Below are positions 1-8,530 of a DNA stretch of 16,589 nt, piece after piece. The notes beneath the pieces were generated by a model that saw only the letters and a program-made list of their open reading frames with translations, was not told where the DNA came from and searched no databases. Numbering within the stretch: the stretch's first letter is position 1; the number at the start of each line of letters is the position of its first letter. This stretch comes from an uncultured Treponema sp. (GTDB taxonomy: Bacteria > Spirochaetota > Spirochaetia > Treponematales > Treponemataceae): assembly GCA_905236315.1 (NCBI GenBank), contig CAJOPO010000200.1:1-16589 (forward strand), read 5' to 3'. The position numbers and the translations under genes are program-made.

Positions 1-426
1 AACTCAACTGTTACTGGTATTGAGATGTTCCAGAAGACTCTTGATCAGGGACAGGCTGGTGATAACGTTGGTATTCTTCTCCGCGGTGTTGAGAAAAAAG
101 ATGTTGTTCGCGGTCAGGTTTTGGCAAAGCCAGGTTCAATCAACCCACACACAAAGTTCGAGGCTCAGCTCTATGTTCTTTCAAAGGAAGAAGGTGGACG
201 CCACAGCCCATTCTTCTCAGGCTATCGCCCACAGTTCTACTTCAGAACAACTGATATTACAGGTACTGTAACTCTTGATGGTGTAGATATGGTAAAACCT
301 GGTGATAACGTAAAGATTATTGGTGAACTCATTCACCCAATCGCTATGGATGAAGGTCTAAAGTTGGCTATCCGTGAAGGTGGTCACACCATTGCATCTG
401 GTCAGGTTACAAAGATTGTTGAATAG
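1..426 (+). CDS. tuf: Elongation factor Tu, C-terminal part (5' end outside window)
   Basis: EF-Tu is the GTPase that delivers aminoacyl-tRNA to the ribosomal A site. Only the last 141 residues are present: the frame is open from base 1 (first residues [12 protein letters not shown]), so the GTPase domain lies upstream. What remains is the end of beta-barrel domain 2 and all of domain 3, the tRNA-binding barrel. Diagnostic segments are the conserved VLAKPGSI near the start of domain 3, the MVKPGDN motif and the C-terminal [20 protein letters not shown], close to the usual GRTVGAGVV ending. It lies immediately upstream of rpsJ, the usual str-S10 junction. Identity is certain; only the missing 5' end limits the annotation. 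Confidence 0.98.
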   Translation, partial: NSTVTGIEMFQKTLDQGQAGDNVGILLRGVEKKDVVRGQVLAKPGSINPHTKFEAQLYVLSKEEGGRHSPFFSGYRPQFYFRTTDITGTVTLDGVDMVKPGDNVKIIGELIHPIAMDEGLKLAIREGGHTIASGQVTKIVE

Positions 427-434
427 TTAATATG

Positions 435-490
435 AGGGCAGGTAAATCTTAGTTTGCTATGTACCAAATTAAGATTAGGTCTGCCCTTTT
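435..490 (+). promoter_or_regulatory. Strong two-part hairpin in the tuf-rpsJ gap (terminator or attenuator)
   Basis: The outer stem pairs AGGGCAG (435-441) with CTGCCCT (481-487). After a 3/4-base internal loop, an inner 12-bp stem pairs 445-456 with 465-476 (one G-U pair), closing an 8-base loop. A short T run (487-490) follows and the rpsJ Shine-Dalgarno AGGAG starts at 491. The GC-rich outer stem plus Ts resembles an intrinsic terminator for tuf. Its position directly against the rpsJ ribosome binding site also fits an attenuator or an r-protein binding leader. In E. coli the S10 leader is the L4 target; whether L4 acts here cannot be told from sequence. Confidence 0.7.
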
Positions 491-501
491 AGGAGTAAAT
501 A

Positions 502-810
502 ATGGCTAATGGAAAGATTCGAGTGAGACTTCGTGCATTTGACGTTGCTCTTATCGATCAGAGTGCAAAAGATATCGTTCAACAGGTTCAAAAGGCTGGT
601 GCAAAAGTTTCTGGTCCTATTCCTTTGCCAACGAGAATTAATAAAGTAACGGTACTTCGTTCAGTTTTTGTAAATAAGAAGTCTCGTGAACAGTTTGAGA
701 TGCGCACTCATAAGCGTCTTATTGATATTTACGACCCTACGCAGGCTGTTATGGATTCATTGATGAAACTTGAATTGCCTGCAGGTGTTGATGTAGAGAT
801 AAAACAGTAA
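502..810 (+). CDS. rpsJ: 30S ribosomal protein S10
   Basis: S10 is a head protein of the small subunit and, in many bacteria, the partner of NusB/NusE-dependent antitermination. The 102-residue product matches the family's usual length (about 102-103). Recognisable segments are [10 protein letters not shown] at the N terminus, the GPIPLPTRI loop that reaches into the 30S head, and [16 protein letters not shown] in the C-terminal half. The start ATG follows AGGAG at a 6-base spacing. It is the first gene after the tuf-rpsJ hairpin and so the likely first cistron of the S10 operon. Confidence 0.99.
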   Translation: MANGKIRVRLRAFDVALIDQSAKDIVQQVQKAGAKVSGPIPLPTRINKVTVLRSVFVNKKSREQFEMRTHKRLIDIYDPTQAVMDSLMKLELPAGVDVEIKQ

Positions 811-841
811 GTTTTAAACTTATTGTAAAATTAAAAGTACG

Positions 842-861
842 GTTCCCATTGGATCGGGAAT
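842..861 (+). promoter_or_regulatory. Small hairpin in rplC leader
   Basis: GTTCCC (842-847) can pair with GGGAAT (856-861), five Watson-Crick pairs plus one G-U, around an 8-base loop. It sits 11 bases upstream of the rplC ribosome binding site GAGGAG (873-878) in the 74-base rpsJ-rplC gap, one of the larger gaps inside the cluster. It could modulate rplC initiation, but a stem this short can arise by chance. Confidence 0.3.
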
Positions 862-884
862 GACGGCTTATAGAGGAGTTTCAG

Positions 885-1505
885 ATGAAAGGTCTGATAG
901 CAAAAAAAGTAGGCATGACACAAGTTTTTGACGAAAACGGGAATCTGACACCAGTAACCGTGATCCATGTTGAGCCAAATACTGTCATTGCTACAAAGAC
1001 ACAGGAAAAATGTGGTTATAATGCTGTAGTTCTTGGACTTGAGGATATGAAACAAGGCAAGGCTAATAAAGCGTATGCTGGACAGTTTCCTGAAAACATA
1101 ACACCTAAACGTCATTTAAAAGAATTTCGTGATTTTGACGGTGAAGTAAAAGTTGGCGACCAGATAGGTGTTGAGCTTTTTGATAAAACATCATATATTG
1201 ATGTTACTGCCACTTCTAAGGGTAAAGGCTTTCAAGGTGTTATGAAGAGATGGGGTTTCCATGGTGGACGTTCAACACATGGTTCAAAATTCCATCGTGA
1301 AGCAGGTGGTACAGGAGCTTGTACAACACCTGGACATACCTTAAAAGGTGTTAAGATGGCAGGTCGTATGGGTGCTGACCGTGTTACCGTTCAGAACCTA
1401 AAGATTGTAAAAGTTGACCCTGAACTAAAAGTAATTATGGTTCGCGGTGCAGTTCCTGGGGTCAAAAATTGTACGCTTATTGTAAAAGCTGCGGTTAAAA
1501 AATAG
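885..1505 (+). CDS. rplC: 50S ribosomal protein L3
   Basis: L3 is an early-assembly 50S protein whose extended loop approaches the peptidyl-transferase centre. The 206-residue product has the usual length. It begins KGLIAKKVGMTQVF, the standard L3 N terminus, and carries the signature FQGVMKRWGFHGGRSTHGS around residues 115-135. The central loop ends TPGHTLKGVKMAGRMG, corresponding to the GQNQTPGKV..GKKMAGQMG region of other bacteria. The Gln that is methylated in E. coli is not conserved in this stretch, where GACTTPG is found. The ATG follows GAGGAG by 6 bases. It lies between rpsJ and rplD as expected. Confidence 0.99.
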   Translation: MKGLIAKKVGMTQVFDENGNLTPVTVIHVEPNTVIATKTQEKCGYNAVVLGLEDMKQGKANKAYAGQFPENITPKRHLKEFRDFDGEVKVGDQIGVELFDKTSYIDVTATSKGKGFQGVMKRWGFHGGRSTHGSKFHREAGGTGACTTPGHTLKGVKMAGRMGADRVTVQNLKIVKVDPELKVIMVRGAVPGVKNCTLIVKAAVKK

Positions 1506-1519
1506 GATCGAGGAATAGT

Positions 1520-2182
1520 ATGGAAAAGAAAGTCTATTCAGTCGATGGTAAAGAACTCAGGACTATCAATCTTGATGATAATGTTTTTGGCTTACCAGTA
1601 AATGAAGATGTTATCTATTATGCCATCACGAATGAGTTAGCAAATAAACGTGTAGGCACAGCTTGTACAAAGACACGTGCTGAAGTTCATGGTAGCAATG
1701 CTAAACCTTATAAACAGAAGGGAACAGGCAATGCTCGACGTGGTGATAAAAAATCTCCAATAAATGTAGGTGGTGGTACTATTTTTGGACCTAAACCAAG
1801 AGATTTTTCTTATTCTATTCCTAGAAAGGAAAAACGCTTAGCTATGAAGTCTATCCTTAGTCTTCAGGCACAGGCTGACCGCTTAACTGTAGTAGAAGAT
1901 TTTACTATTGAAAGCGGAAAAACAAAGGATTTAGTAAAAATCCTTACTAATCTTTCTAAGGGTGAAAAACCTGCAGAAGAGGCAAAATCTACACGCACAG
2001 TAATACTTTTAAAAGATGATGATAGTCGTATAAAGCAGGCTGGACGTAATTTGCCAAATGTATATTTCTTGTCATATAATCGCTTGCGTGCACATGATTT
2101 ATTTTATGCGCGAAAGATTGTTATGTTAGAAGGCTCTGCACAAAAGCTATCTGAATTTTATTCAAAAGGGGAGGCTAAATAA
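1520..2182 (+). CDS. rplD: 50S ribosomal protein L4
   Basis: L4 lines the peptide exit tunnel, and in enterobacteria it also represses its own operon. The 220 residues include the tunnel-loop region around residues 45-90 (KTRAEVHGSNAKPYKQKGTG, then GGGTIFGPKPRDFSY) and the globular part with RLAMKSILSLQAQADRL. Compared with the E. coli protein of about 201 residues there is extra sequence in the C-terminal half around SKGEKPAEEAKSTR (about residues 148-161). The ATG follows GAGGA by 5 bases. Its stop overlaps the rplW start by one base (TAATG), so translation is probably coupled. Confidence 0.98.
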   Translation: MEKKVYSVDGKELRTINLDDNVFGLPVNEDVIYYAITNELANKRVGTACTKTRAEVHGSNAKPYKQKGTGNARRGDKKSPINVGGGTIFGPKPRDFSYSIPRKEKRLAMKSILSLQAQADRLTVVEDFTIESGKTKDLVKILTNLSKGEKPAEEAKSTRTVILLKDDDSRIKQAGRNLPNVYFLSYNRLRAHDLFYARKIVMLEGSAQKLSEFYSKGEAK

Positions 2183-2466
2183 TGGTATTAGAAGATGTTC
2201 TTATTGAACCAATTCTTTCTGAAAAAGCAACAGCACTCCGCGAACAGAATAAATACACTTTTAAGGTTGCTCCTGCTGCTTCTAAAATAGAAATAAAAGA
2301 AGCTGTAAGAAAACTTTTTAATGTAAAGGTAGTGAATTGTACAACTATTAATGTTCATGGGAAGACAAAGCGTCTTCGTGGACGACCAGGTAAAACTTCT
2401 AGTTATAAAAAAGCAATAGTAAAACTTGCACCTGGTGAAACAATTAAGGTTTTTGAAAGTATTTAA
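2182..2466 (+). CDS. rplW: 50S ribosomal protein L23
   Basis: L23 sits at the tunnel exit and is the docking site for trigger factor and SRP. The 94-residue product has the usual length and the family pattern: [16 protein letters not shown] at the N terminus, [26 protein letters not shown] in the middle, and the basic loop [18 protein letters not shown] that penetrates 23S rRNA. It starts on the last base of the rplD stop codon, with GGGGAGG just upstream inside rplD acting as ribosome binding site. Confidence 0.98.
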   Translation: MVLEDVLIEPILSEKATALREQNKYTFKVAPAASKIEIKEAVRKLFNVKVVNCTTINVHGKTKRLRGRPGKTSSYKKAIVKLAPGETIKVFESI

Positions 2467-2495
2467 CTTTCATTATAGAGGAAAAGGGGACGTAT

Positions 2496-3320
2496 ATGGC
2501 TCTTAAAATATATAAACCTTATTCAAAAGGTACACGTGGACGAGTTGATTTAGTCCGCGATGCAATTACAGCCGATAAACCCGAAAAAAGTTTAACCTCC
2601 GGTCGTATTCGCAAGGCTGGTCGTGGAGCTGGTGGACGTATTACTGTACGTCATCAGGGTGGTGGACATAAAAGAAAGTACCGTGAAATTGATTTTAGAC
2701 GCAATAAGCATGGTATTCCTGGAACTGTAAAGACTATAGAGTATGACCCTTTCCGTTCTGCTGATATAGCATTAATAGCGTATGCAGATGGAGAGAAGCG
2801 TTATATTATTGCTCCTAAAGGTTTAACCGTTGGGCAAAAAGTAATGTCTGGCGAGAATGCTACTCCTACAGTAGGTAATGCTTTACCTTTAGCAGTAATT
2901 CCTGTTGGTTTTACTGTACACAATATAGAGTTAACCTTAGGACGTGGCGGTCAGTTAGTTCGCTCTGCAGGAACAGGTGCACTTGTAGCTGCAAAAGAAG
3001 GTGATTATGTAACTATAAAGTTGCCTTCTGGAGAATTAAGACGTATTCATGGTAAATGCTATGCTACTGTTGGTGTAGTTGGTAATGAAGACCGTATGAA
3101 TGCAAAATTAGGTAAGGCTGGACGTGCTCGTTGGAGAGGAATTCGTCCTACAGTTCGCGGTATGGCTATGAACCCTGTTGACCATCCATTAGGTGGTGGT
3201 GAAGGTGCTGGTAAAGGACATCAGCCTGTTACTCCATGGGGACAGCCTTGTCGTGGGTATAAGACCCGTAATAGACGAAAGCCGTCTAGTCGCTTCATTA
3301 TAAGCAGACGCAAGAAGTAG
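2496..3320 (+). CDS. rplB: 50S ribosomal protein L2
   Basis: L2 is one of the most conserved 50S proteins and is needed for subunit association and peptidyl-transferase activity. The 274 residues have the standard length. Visible are the RNA-binding segment GRNNxG-like [17 protein letters not shown] (residues about 47-63) and the C-terminal signature [21 protein letters not shown], containing the histidine equivalent to E. coli His229. The C terminus ends [11 protein letters not shown]. The ATG follows AAGGGGA by 5 bases. It is flanked by rplW and rpsS, the invariant order. Confidence 0.99.
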   Translation: MALKIYKPYSKGTRGRVDLVRDAITADKPEKSLTSGRIRKAGRGAGGRITVRHQGGGHKRKYREIDFRRNKHGIPGTVKTIEYDPFRSADIALIAYADGEKRYIIAPKGLTVGQKVMSGENATPTVGNALPLAVIPVGFTVHNIELTLGRGGQLVRSAGTGALVAAKEGDYVTIKLPSGELRRIHGKCYATVGVVGNEDRMNAKLGKAGRARWRGIRPTVRGMAMNPVDHPLGGGEGAGKGHQPVTPWGQPCRGYKTRNRRKPSSRFIISRRKK

Positions 3321-3334
3321 CGGAGGAATAAGTC

Positions 3335-3616
3335 GTGTCTAGATCTGTAAAAAAAGGACCTTTTGTAGAGAAATCTCTTTATAAAAAGGTTTTGGAAATG
3401 AATAAGTCATCCGCAGCAGATAAGAAAATGATAAAAACTTATTCCCGCTGCTCTACAATAATACCAGAAATGGTTGGCAATACTATTTCTGTTCATAATG
3501 GAAAGTCATGGATTCCTGTGTATATAACAGAAAACTTGGTTGGTCATAAACTAGGTGAGTTTGCTGCTACACGTACATTTAAAGGACATGGCGGCGATAA
3601 AGCTGCAGGTAAATAA
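3335..3616 (+). CDS. rpsS: 30S ribosomal protein S19 (GTG start)
   Basis: S19 forms a complex with S13 in the 30S head and contacts the A-site tRNA. The 93-residue protein matches the usual length and begins [18 protein letters not shown]. It contains [23 protein letters not shown] and the conserved [15 protein letters not shown] near the C terminus. The start is GTG, supported by a strong GGAGGA (3322-3327) at 7-base spacing and by the family's N-terminal sequence. No ATG fits, so this is a real non-ATG start in a highly expressed operon. Confidence 0.98.
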   Translation: MSRSVKKGPFVEKSLYKKVLEMNKSSAADKKMIKTYSRCSTIIPEMVGNTISVHNGKSWIPVYITENLVGHKLGEFAATRTFKGHGGDKAAGK

Positions 3617-3628
3617 GGAAGGTTGAAA

Positions 3629-3985
3629 ATGACAGAAACAAAAGGTTACGTTGCAACTACAAAGTTCCTCATTGCTTCACCTACGAAGGTTCGCCCTGTA
3701 GCTAATGTTATAAAAAGAAAGACCTGTTCAGAGGCTATGGCTATTCTTGAGGTTATGCCGCAGAAGGGTGCTAAACTTATCAATGGCACATTAAAATCTG
3801 CTGTTGCTAATGCACTTTATGCAAATAAAAATCTTGACGAAGATATGCTTTATGTTAAGGAAATTCGCATTGATGAAGGTCCAAGACTTAAGAGAATATG
3901 GTTTAGAGCACGTGGTCGTGCTGACCAGCTTTTAAAGCGTATGTGTCATATCACAGTCGTAGTTGACGAAAAGGCGGGTAAATAA
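3629..3985 (+). CDS. rplV: 50S ribosomal protein L22
   Basis: L22 spans the 50S subunit and its beta-hairpin lines the exit tunnel, where macrolide resistance changes map. The protein is 118 residues. Family features are [22 protein letters not shown] at the N terminus, the [15 protein letters not shown] helix and the hairpin region ending [24 protein letters not shown]. The ATG at 3629 is chosen because the Shine-Dalgarno AGGAAGG ends at 3622, giving 6-base spacing. An in-frame TTG at 3623 abuts the Shine-Dalgarno and cannot be used. It ends one base before the rpsC start codon. Confidence 0.97.
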   Translation: MTETKGYVATTKFLIASPTKVRPVANVIKRKTCSEAMAILEVMPQKGAKLINGTLKSAVANALYANKNLDEDMLYVKEIRIDEGPRLKRIWFRARGRADQLLKRMCHITVVVDEKAGK

Positions 3986-3986
3986 G

Positions 3987-4760
3987 ATGGGTCAGAAAGT
4001 TAGTCCTATAGGTTTACGTCTTGGAGTAAACAAAACTTGGCAGTCTCGCTGGTATGCGGGTTCTCGTGAATATGCTGATTTAGTTTTGGAAGATTTAAAG
4101 ATTCGCAAAATGGTGAATGAACTTCCAGAATGTAAGAATGCGGATATTGCTGAAATAGAAATTGTTCGCCATCCTCAGCGTGTTACTATTGTAATTCATA
4201 CAGCTCGTCCTGGTGTAATTATTGGTGTAAAAGGTGCTACTATTGAAAAAATAAGTGCAGATATACAGCAGCAACTTGCACAAATGGGACAGGCACAAAG
4301 AAAGGTTCAAATAAAGATTAAAGAAGTAAAACGTGCTGAAGTAAACGCTTCTTTAATTGCTCAAAATATTGCTCGCCAACTTGTTGGACGTGGTTCATAT
4401 CGTAAGGCTTTGAAACAGGCTACTGCAAATGCAATGAAAGGCGGTGCACAAGGTGTAAAGATTCGTCTTTCTGGTCGTTTAGGTGGTGCTGAAATGCGTC
4501 GTTCTGAAGAACACAAAGAGGGACGTGTACCTTTACATACTTTAAGAGCTGATATTGATTATGGTTTCTATGAAGCTCTTACTACCTACGGTAAGATTGG
4601 TGTAAAAGTTTGGGTTTATAATGGAATGAACTATGGTCATGAACAAAATGAAGACGCTGGTGAAGTTCTAAAAAGAACACGCCGTGAACGTCCTAATGGT
4701 GATCATAAGTCCGCTCGTTCTTCCAACAAAAATGACGGAGGAAAAGTAGAAAATGCTTAG
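3987..4760 (+). CDS. rpsC: 30S ribosomal protein S3
   Basis: S3 is at the mRNA entry channel and helps unwind mRNA. The 257-residue product is longer than the E. coli one (233) through a charged tail ([16 protein letters not shown]). The N terminus [13 protein letters not shown] is diagnostic. A type II KH domain follows at roughly residues 40-110; its GxxG loop reads [16 protein letters not shown], with GVKG where many bacteria have GKKG. The C-terminal domain holds [13 protein letters not shown] and [15 protein letters not shown]. The ATG at 3987 is preferred over in-frame upstream starts, which lie inside rplV. The 3' end overlaps rplP by 8 bases. Confidence 0.98.
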   Translation: MGQKVSPIGLRLGVNKTWQSRWYAGSREYADLVLEDLKIRKMVNELPECKNADIAEIEIVRHPQRVTIVIHTARPGVIIGVKGATIEKISADIQQQLAQMGQAQRKVQIKIKEVKRAEVNASLIAQNIARQLVGRGSYRKALKQATANAMKGGAQGVKIRLSGRLGGAEMRRSEEHKEGRVPLHTLRADIDYGFYEALTTYGKIGVKVWVYNGMNYGHEQNEDAGEVLKRTRRERPNGDHKSARSSNKNDGGKVENA

Positions 4761-5169
4761 TCCTAAAAGAGTTGCACATCGTAAAGTTCAGCGTGGTAGA
4801 CCAACTGGTAATGCAACACGTAACAATTATGTAGATTTTGGCGAAGTAGCTTTAGTTGCTATGGAACCTATTTGGCTTGGTGCAAAGCATATAGAGGCAG
4901 CACGTGTTGCTATAAATCGTTGCATTAACCGTCAGGGACAGGTTTGGACAAGAGTTTTTCCTGATAAGCCAGTTTCAAAGAAACCTGCTGATACTCGTAT
5001 GGGTAAGGGAAAAGGTGCTCCAGAGTTCTGGGCAGCTGTAATAAAACCTGGTATGATTCTTTTTGAGGTTGGTGGTGTAGATAAGGCTTTGGCAGAAAAA
5101 GCTATGCACTTGGCTGCTAGCAAATTACCAATCAAAACGAAAGTAGCATTTCGTCCAACAGTAGAGTAG
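4753..5169 (+). CDS. rplP: 50S ribosomal protein L16
   Basis: L16 helps organise the 50S A site and binds late in assembly. The 138-residue protein has the family length. It starts [16 protein letters not shown] and contains [42 protein letters not shown] and the C-terminal [13 protein letters not shown]. The arginine before MGKGKG corresponds to the residue hydroxylated in E. coli L16; whether that occurs here is unknown. Its start lies inside the end of rpsC, with GGAGGAAAAG (4737-4746) as ribosome binding site, so the two are probably translationally coupled. Confidence 0.98.
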   Translation: MLSPKRVAHRKVQRGRPTGNATRNNYVDFGEVALVAMEPIWLGAKHIEAARVAINRCINRQGQVWTRVFPDKPVSKKPADTRMGKGKGAPEFWAAVIKPGMILFEVGGVDKALAEKAMHLAASKLPIKTKVAFRPTVE

Positions 5170-5179
5170 GGGTAGGAAA

Positions 5180-5419
5180 ATGGCTAAATCAAAAAAGACT
5201 GATAAAGACTTGTCTTATTCTGAACTTGTTGCAAAAAGAAATGATATGAAAAAGCAATATATGGATTTGCGTTTTCAGGCAGTGCTAGGTCATGTGGATA
5301 ATCCTATGCAGAAGCGCACTATGCGTCGTGAGATTGCACGTTTGAATACGCTTATTCATCAGCAGGATTTGGATAATTTTAGAAAATCTGCTGCTGAAGC
5401 ACTTTCTGCAGGTAAGTAG
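5180..5419 (+). CDS. rpmC: 50S ribosomal protein L29
   Basis: L29 is a small two-helix protein beside the tunnel exit next to L23. The product is 79 residues, somewhat longer than typical (about 63-70), with an N-terminal basic extension (AKSKKTDKD) and a short Ala/Ser-rich tail. The family core is LSYSELVAKRNDMKKQYMDLRFQ followed by NPMQKRTMRREIARLNT, equivalent to the usual NPxRIRxxRRxIARxxT. It follows rplP and precedes rpsQ, as in most S10 operons. The stop codon overlaps the rpsQ ribosome binding site. Confidence 0.97.
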   Translation: MAKSKKTDKDLSYSELVAKRNDMKKQYMDLRFQAVLGHVDNPMQKRTMRREIARLNTLIHQQDLDNFRKSAAEALSAGK

Positions 5420-5429
5420 GAGTTGACAC

Positions 5430-5705
5430 ATGGAAGAACAGAATGTTGTTCATACAAAAGGTAGAAAACGTTCATTCGTGGGTATTGTAACTAGCGATAA
5501 GATGGATAAGACTATCGTTGTTTCAATTGACACAAAGAAGATGGACAGTCTTTATAAGAAGTATGTAACCCGAACTAAGAAATGTAAGGCTCATGATGAA
5601 AAGAATGAGGCGCATATCGGTGATACAGTTCGTATAATTGAATGTGCACCTATCAGTAAAGATAAGTGTTGGCGTCTTGATACCATTATTGAACGTGCTA
5701 AATAA
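5430..5705 (+). CDS. rpsQ: 30S ribosomal protein S17
   Basis: S17 is a primary 16S rRNA-binding protein with an OB fold. The 91-residue protein matches the family in length. The signature is GIVTSDKMDKTIVVSIDT, then YKKYVTRTKKCKAHDEKNEAHIGD and VRIIECAPISKDKCWRL. The S17 pattern ISKxKxWRL near the C terminus is intact. AGGAG at 5418-5422 gives a 7-base spacing to the ATG. This is the last gene of the canonical S10 operon. Confidence 0.98.
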   Translation: MEEQNVVHTKGRKRSFVGIVTSDKMDKTIVVSIDTKKMDSLYKKYVTRTKKCKAHDEKNEAHIGDTVRIIECAPISKDKCWRLDTIIERAK

Positions 5706-5720
5706 GGCAGGAGTAAGTAG

Positions 5721-6089
5721 ATGCTTCAGATGCAATCAAATTTGGTTGTAGCCGATAACTCTGGTGCCAAAATGGTTCAGTGCATTAAGGTGTTGGGGGG
5801 GTCCCATCGTCGTTATGCAAGTATCGGTGATATTGTTGTGGTAGCTGTAAAGGAAGCAATTCCTACATCTACAATAAAGGAAGGTTCTGTACAGAAGGCG
5901 GTTATTGTTCGTGTAGCGAAAGAGTATCGCCGTCCTGATGGTACATATATTCGCTTTGATGATAACGCTTGTGTTATCGTTGATGCTGATAAAAACCCTA
6001 AAGGAAAACGTATTTTTGGACCTGTTGCTCGTGAACTTCGTGATATGGATTTTATGAAGATTGTATCACTTGCTCCAGAAGTCCTATAA
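5721..6089 (+). CDS. rplN: 50S ribosomal protein L14
   Basis: L14 is at the subunit interface (bridges B5/B8) and is also the docking site of the silencing factor RsfS in many bacteria. The protein is 122 residues, the invariant length. It begins [17 protein letters not shown], contains the signature [26 protein letters not shown], and ends [23 protein letters not shown] lies at 5709-5713. Codons 26-27 are GGG GGG, making a run of seven Gs (5795-5801), unusual in this AT-rich gene where GGT dominates. First gene of the spc segment. Confidence 0.98.
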   Translation: MLQMQSNLVVADNSGAKMVQCIKVLGGSHRRYASIGDIVVVAVKEAIPTSTIKEGSVQKAVIVRVAKEYRRPDGTYIRFDDNACVIVDADKNPKGKRIFGPVARELRDMDFMKIVSLAPEVL

Positions 6090-6105
6090 GGAGTTGTAAA
6101 TCAAT

Positions 6106-6429
6106 ATGAAGCAGAAATATAAGATTCATAAGGATGACAACGTAGAAATCCTTGCAGGAAAAGATAAGGGTAAACGCGGAACTGTAGTTCGTGTTTTTGA
6201 GAAAGGGGAGCATTGTCGCGTTATAGTTGGTGGTGCAAACCTTGTAAAAAAGGCAATAAAGAGAAGAAGCAACCAAGATGCTGGTGGTATTGCTGAGGTT
6301 GAAGCTCCTCTCGATATTTCAAATGTAGCTTTAGTCTGCAAAAAATGTGGACGTCCTGTGAAAGCAGGGTATAAAATTGACGGCGACAAGAAGATTCGAG
6401 TCTGCCGCAAGTGTGGAGAAACACTGTAA
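6106..6429 (+). CDS. rplX: 50S ribosomal protein L24, zinc-ribbon form
   Basis: L24 is an assembly-initiator protein that binds the 5' region of 23S rRNA. The 107 residues start with a KOW domain ([25 protein letters not shown], residues about 6-30), and the middle [18 protein letters not shown] is typical. The C-terminal region carries two CxxC pairs (C78/C81 and C100/C103) that should bind zinc; many bacterial L24 proteins lack them. AAGGAG at 6088-6093 leaves a rather long 12-base spacing to the ATG; no better in-frame start exists. It overlaps rplE by one base. Confidence 0.97.
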   Translation: MKQKYKIHKDDNVEILAGKDKGKRGTVVRVFEKGEHCRVIVGGANLVKKAIKRRSNQDAGGIAEVEAPLDISNVALVCKKCGRPVKAGYKIDGDKKIRVCRKCGETL

Positions 6430-6980
6430 TGGAAAATTACGTACCACGGCTTAAGAAAGTCTATAAGGAAAAAATCGCTCCAGAGCTTTTTAAAGAACTG
6501 GGCTATACATCAACTATGCAGATTCCACAGATTAAAAAAATTGTGGTAAGCATGGGCGTTGGCGAGGCTCTCACGAATAAGAAACTTCTTGATGCTGCAG
6601 TTACAGATCTCACTCAGATTACTGGTCAAAAAGCAGTAAAAACAAGAGCAAGAAAAAGTATTGCAAACTTCAAACTTCGTGCAGGAAATGAAATAGGTGC
6701 AATGGTAACTCTTAGAGGAAATATAATGTATGAGTTCCTTGATAGATTAATTAATGTTGCACTACCTCGTGTAAAGGATTTCCGCGGAATAAAGGCCACG
6801 GGATTTGATGGACATGGTAATTTCTCTCTTGGTATTACTGAACAGATTATCTTCCCAGAAATTGATTTTGATAAAATTACAAAAATCTCTGGTATGAATA
6901 TCAGTATTGTAACAAGCGCACCCACAGACAATGAGGCCCGTGCTTTGTTGACCAAGTTCAACATGCCTTTTAGAAAGTAA
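6429..6980 (+). CDS. rplE: 50S ribosomal protein L5
   Basis: L5 binds 5S rRNA and contacts P-site tRNA. The protein is 183 residues (family about 179). It has [23 protein letters not shown] at the N terminus, the signature [18 protein letters not shown], and the 5S-binding region with PLRVTI-type loop [27 protein letters not shown]. Later come [20 protein letters not shown] and a terminal TNEEARALL-like [14 protein letters not shown]. The ATG at 6429 shares the last base of the rplX stop, with TGGAG upstream. A longer in-frame GTG start at 6411 inside rplX is not supported by the family N terminus. Confidence 0.98.
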   Translation: MENYVPRLKKVYKEKIAPELFKELGYTSTMQIPQIKKIVVSMGVGEALTNKKLLDAAVTDLTQITGQKAVKTRARKSIANFKLRAGNEIGAMVTLRGNIMYEFLDRLINVALPRVKDFRGIKATGFDGHGNFSLGITEQIIFPEIDFDKITKISGMNISIVTSAPTDNEARALLTKFNMPFRK

Positions 6981-6990
6981 GGAGTAGTTC

Positions 6991-7176
6991 ATGGCTAAAA
7001 AATCAATGATTATTAAGGCAGCCCGCACTCCTAAGTACAGCACTCGTCGTTATAACAGGTGTCAGATATGTGGGCGACCCCATGGATATTTGCGTAAATA
7101 TAAGATGTGTCGTATTTGTTTCCGCAAATTAGCAAGTGAAGGCCTTTTACCAGGCGTTACTAAATCATCTTGGTAG
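6991..7176 (+). CDS. rpsN: 30S ribosomal protein S14, zinc-binding type Z
   Basis: S14 is a late-binding protein of the 30S head. At 61 residues it is the short, zinc-binding form (also called rpsZ). The zinc cysteines are C24, C27, C40 and C43 in [27 protein letters not shown], and the terminus [11 protein letters not shown] is diagnostic. AAGGAG lies 7 bases upstream of the ATG. It sits between rplE and rpsH as expected. Genomes with this form sometimes carry a cysteine-free copy elsewhere under zinc control; none is in this window. Confidence 0.98.
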   Translation: MAKKSMIIKAARTPKYSTRRYNRCQICGRPHGYLRKYKMCRICFRKLASEGLLPGVTKSSW

Positions 7177-7191
7177 TGGCAGGAGAATAAA

Positions 7192-7593
7192 ATGGCAGCT
7201 TCAGATCCAGTAGCAGATATGCTTTCAAAAATCCAGAATGCGGCAAAAGTCGGCCATGAGAAGGTAGATGTTTCTATCTCTAAGATGAAACTGGAAATTG
7301 TAAAAATCCTTAAGACAGAAGGATATATTAAGAATTTTAAGAAGATTACTGATGATAACGGTCATAGTGTTATTCGTATCTTCTTAAAATATGATGATGT
7401 GAATGAATCTGTTATTCACGGAATGAAAAAGATTTCTACTCCAGGTCGTAGAGTTTATTCTGGATATAGAGATTTACCACGTGTATATAATGGTTTTGGT
7501 ACTTTGATTATTTCTACATCAACAGGCGTTACAACAGGAAAGAAAGCTTCTGAGAAAATGGTTGGTGGCGAATTGATTTGTACAGTATGGTAA
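7192..7593 (+). CDS. rpsH: 30S ribosomal protein S8
   Basis: S8 is a primary binder of the central domain of 16S rRNA and, in E. coli, the repressor of the spc operon. The 133-residue product starts [14 protein letters not shown], holds [17 protein letters not shown] in the N-terminal domain and ends with the C-terminal signature [32 protein letters not shown] ribosome binding site AGGAG lies at 7181-7185. No obvious S8-operator-like structure was recognised upstream at rplN-rplE by eye. Confidence 0.98.
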   Translation: MAASDPVADMLSKIQNAAKVGHEKVDVSISKMKLEIVKILKTEGYIKNFKKITDDNGHSVIRIFLKYDDVNESVIHGMKKISTPGRRVYSGYRDLPRVYNGFGTLIISTSTGVTTGKKASEKMVGGELICTVW

Positions 7594-7605
7594 TGGGGGG
7601 ATACA

Positions 7606-8148
7606 ATGGCATCTAAAGTTGGTAAACTTCCTGTTGCTATTCCAGCAGGTGTTACAGTGTCTGTAACAGATAATGTTGTAACTGTAAAGGGTTCTAAAGG
7701 AGAGTTAAAACAAAATTTTAATTCTCTTGTAAAAGTAGAGGTAAAGGGAAATGAAGTTATTGTTTCTCCCTCTAATGAATCAAAAGATTCAAGTGCAGCA
7801 CATGGGCTTTATCGTAATCTTATCAATAATATGGTTACGGGAGTTTCTTCTGGCTTTTCTAAGTCTTTAATTATAACAGGTGTTGGTTATCGTGCAGAAG
7901 TTCGTGGTAAAGAGCTTGTTATGAATTTGGGATATTCAAATGAATTTATTGCTATTATTCCAGAAGGACTTACTGTTGTTGCCGACCAAAATGGTAGAAT
8001 AACAATTTCTGGCATTGATAAGCAGAGAGTTGGTGAATTTAGTGCCCAAATTCGTAAGTTGCGTGGTCCTGAGCCATATAAGGGTAAGGGAATTCGTTAC
8101 GAAACTGAAGTTATTAGACGTAAAGTCGGTAAAACTGGCGTAAAATAA
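7606..8148 (+). CDS. rplF: 50S ribosomal protein L6
   Basis: L6 lies near the factor-binding site and is built from two related alpha/beta domains. The 180 residues show [21 protein letters not shown] at the start, the [23 protein letters not shown] segment at the end of domain 1, [21 protein letters not shown] in domain 2, and the signature ending [28 protein letters not shown]. The presumed ribosome binding site is a run of six Gs (7595-7600), 5 bases before the ATG, rather than the AGGAG used by neighbours. Confidence 0.98.
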   Translation: MASKVGKLPVAIPAGVTVSVTDNVVTVKGSKGELKQNFNSLVKVEVKGNEVIVSPSNESKDSSAAHGLYRNLINNMVTGVSSGFSKSLIITGVGYRAEVRGKELVMNLGYSNEFIAIIPEGLTVVADQNGRITISGIDKQRVGEFSAQIRKLRGPEPYKGKGIRYETEVIRRKVGKTGVK

Positions 8149-8159
8149 GGTGAATTAAG

Positions 8160-8522
8160 ATGTTAAGAAAGATGACTGATAAGCAGCGTAGAAGACTGCA
8201 TAGAAAAATTCACATTCGTAAGTCAGTGTATGGAACTGCAGAACGACCTCGTATGTCTGTATTTAGAAGCGGAAGAAATCTCTATGTTCAAGTTATAGAT
8301 GATGATGAGGGAAAAACACTTGCTTCTATCTCTACACTGGAAAAAGATTTCGTTAATTTGAGGGCCAATGTTGCTAGTGCAGAAAAATTAGGCGAGGCAA
8401 TGGGGCAACGTTTAAAAGAAAAAAACATTACAAAGGTTGTATTTGACCGTAATGGTTATCTTTATCATGGCGTTGTAAAGGCATTGGCTGATGCAACCCG
8501 TAAAGTCGGGATTGACTTCTAG
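8160..8522 (+). CDS. rplR: 50S ribosomal protein L18
   Basis: L18 binds 5S rRNA together with L5. The protein has 120 residues. It begins with a basic stretch ([18 protein letters not shown]) and [21 protein letters not shown]. The C-terminal half reads [28 protein letters not shown], the strongest L18 signature. AAGGTG (8147-8152) gives a 7-base spacing to the chosen ATG. A second ATG four codons later (8172) is possible but worse placed. Confidence 0.98.
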   Translation: MLRKMTDKQRRRLHRKIHIRKSVYGTAERPRMSVFRSGRNLYVQVIDDDEGKTLASISTLEKDFVNLRANVASAEKLGEAMGQRLKEKNITKVVFDRNGYLYHGVVKALADATRKVGIDF

Positions 8523-8530
8523 GAGTTATT

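Noticed and set aside
6126..6964. Long minus-strand open frames opposite rplX and rplE
   Set aside because: They are antisense shadows of highly conserved genes, with no ribosome binding site or family resemblance.
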